NCBI GenBank assembly: GCA_902802045.1
Contig: CADCKQ010000001.1
Location: 1-64,000 of the forward strand
DNA length: 64,000 bases
DNA from: Oscillospiraceae bacterium
GTDB lineage: Bacteria; Bacillota; Clostridia; Oscillospirales; Oscillospiraceae
Reading direction: 5' to 3'
Shown here one piece after another: positions 63,349 to 64,000 of this stretch (positions within the stretch are counted from its first letter, which is position 1; every line of letters starts with the position of its first letter). The notes beneath the pieces are model-generated. The model was not told the origin of the DNA. It did not search any database and worked only from the letters and a program-made list of their open reading frames with translations. A program made the translations under genes and the position numbers.

Positions 63349-64000
63349 TCAATCCTCCGTCCCACTATACGGCGTTGAGGAGACTTCCGGATAAAACTCC
63401 TCATCAAAGTTCCAGTATCCCACGCTTATGCCGCGAAGATAATCAGTCGTGACCATGAACGCGCCCGGTATATAGAGCCTGGGTGTTCCGTCCTCACTGA
63501 CGATCGGATCTCCGTTCATGTCACGGGCAATAACCGGTATGGAATCAGGACCTGCATTACAGGGGTCGAGATGATACCAGCCAGTACCGAGATTTACAAG
63601 ACACCAGTAATGAGGAGTCGTAAACTCTTCATCATGCCGTTCGACGCGTATTACTTCTGCCCCTATCTCTCTGAGCATAAATGTCGCCGCAGAATAAAAA
63701 GTGAAGCAGTCTCCGTAACCTTCCGTCATACCCCTGTACGCTTCTGCAAGATAATCTGTCTTATCGCTTCCTCCGCCGTAAGTAATCTCGTTTCTGCAGA
63801 ATTTATATATTTCATATGCCTTCTCTCCCATACTCATGTCATCCGTGAGTATTCTGGAGAAGATCTCATCGCACTTTTCTCTGACCTGCTCCTCTGTAAC
63901 GGTTATCTCAGAGAATGTGAATTCAACTGTAAGTTCTGTCGTATTACCGTCATCATCCGTAGCAGTATATACGACAGGATAGATGCCTGCTTTATGCGGA
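63349..64000 (-). CDS. Transglutaminase-like protein with Ig-like domain, 5' end outside window
   Basis: The frame is open to the right edge, so the gene begins beyond it. The visible part starts with an Ig-like strand pattern (AGIYPVVYTATDDDGNTTEL) and then a transglutaminase-like core. That core has Cys in YGDCFTFYSAATFML, His in TPHYWCLVNL and Asp in WYHLDPC, the catalytic triad order. Probably a secreted wall-associated enzyme. It ends 1 base before the MBOAT start and is likely the same operon. Confidence 0.75.
   Translation of the reverse strand, partial: PHKAGIYPVVYTATDDDGNTTELTVEFTFSEITVTEEQVREKCDEIFSRILTDDMSMGEKAYEIYKFCRNEITYGGGSDKTDYLAEAYRGMTEGYGDCFTFYSAATFMLREIGAEVIRVERHDEEFTTPHYWCLVNLGTGWYHLDPCNAGPDSIPVIARDMNGDPIVSEDGTPRLYIPGAFMVTTDYLRGISVGYWNFDEEFYPEVSSTPYSGTED

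Overview
The window looks like a chromosomal segment of an anaerobic, low-oxygen-adapted Firmicute of the class Clostridia with moderate GC. Signs of this are a rubrerythrin, a two-gene SufC/SufB-like Fe-S scaffold, an Fe-S L-serine dehydratase, glutamine synthetase III, BioY, strong AGGAGG ribosome binding sites and no respiratory genes. Two amino-acid ABC operons, a methionine ABC operon, serine dehydratase, several aminotransferases and peptidase T suggest a peptide and amino-acid user. The exact taxon cannot be fixed from the sequence.

Layout. 1-305: tail of a DUF3987-type (mobile-element) gene. 0.4-10.3 kb: ROK sugar kinase, polyphosphate kinase, MntP, serine dehydratase, an XRE membrane regulator, a two-component system and a VTC-domain/DUF4956 pair. 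10.3-18.0 kb: two related minus-strand ABC operons (binding protein, permease, ATPase), one ending in an aminotransferase and the other in an M20 amidohydrolase. They share the same promoter and upstream palindrome architecture. 18-23 kb: DUF2974 hydrolase, ArsP_2-like exporter, SDR, PlsC and phosphofructokinase. 23-28 kb: SmsC/SmsB-like Fe-S genes, an EF-G/TetM-like GTPase fused to a YacP/Rae1-type NYN nuclease, and YlmH. 28-31.5 kb: a methionine operon with a circularly permuted MetQ, MetN, MetI and an Asp/Glu-type racemase. It is preceded by a methionine-codon-rich leader ORF and an intrinsic terminator. 31.5-41.5 kb: aminotransferase, symporter with divergent AraC regulator, LepA, and the operon pta-tadA-glnN-prmA.

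41.6-57 kb is accessory DNA. It holds an integrase remnant lacking its catalytic core, an AT-rich ATPase/TOPRIM pair resembling abortive-infection systems, a phosphate module (PhoP-PhoR-HD protein and Na/Pi cotransporter with matching PHO-box-like repeats), and a mosaic in which two different GNAT genes sit between the same pair of repeats. It also holds an ECF sigma/anti-sigma pair, lipoproteins, BioY and a cluster of GTGACAGGT hairpins. 57-64 kb: rubrerythrin, glycerol kinase, peptidase T, and an MBOAT/SGNH/transglutaminase-like cell-surface cluster that runs off the right edge.

The strongest candidates for undescribed biology are the methionine locus (leader-peptide attenuator plus permuted MetQ plus racemase) and the GTPase-Rae1 fusion beside YlmH. 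No rRNA, tRNA or CRISPR array was seen.
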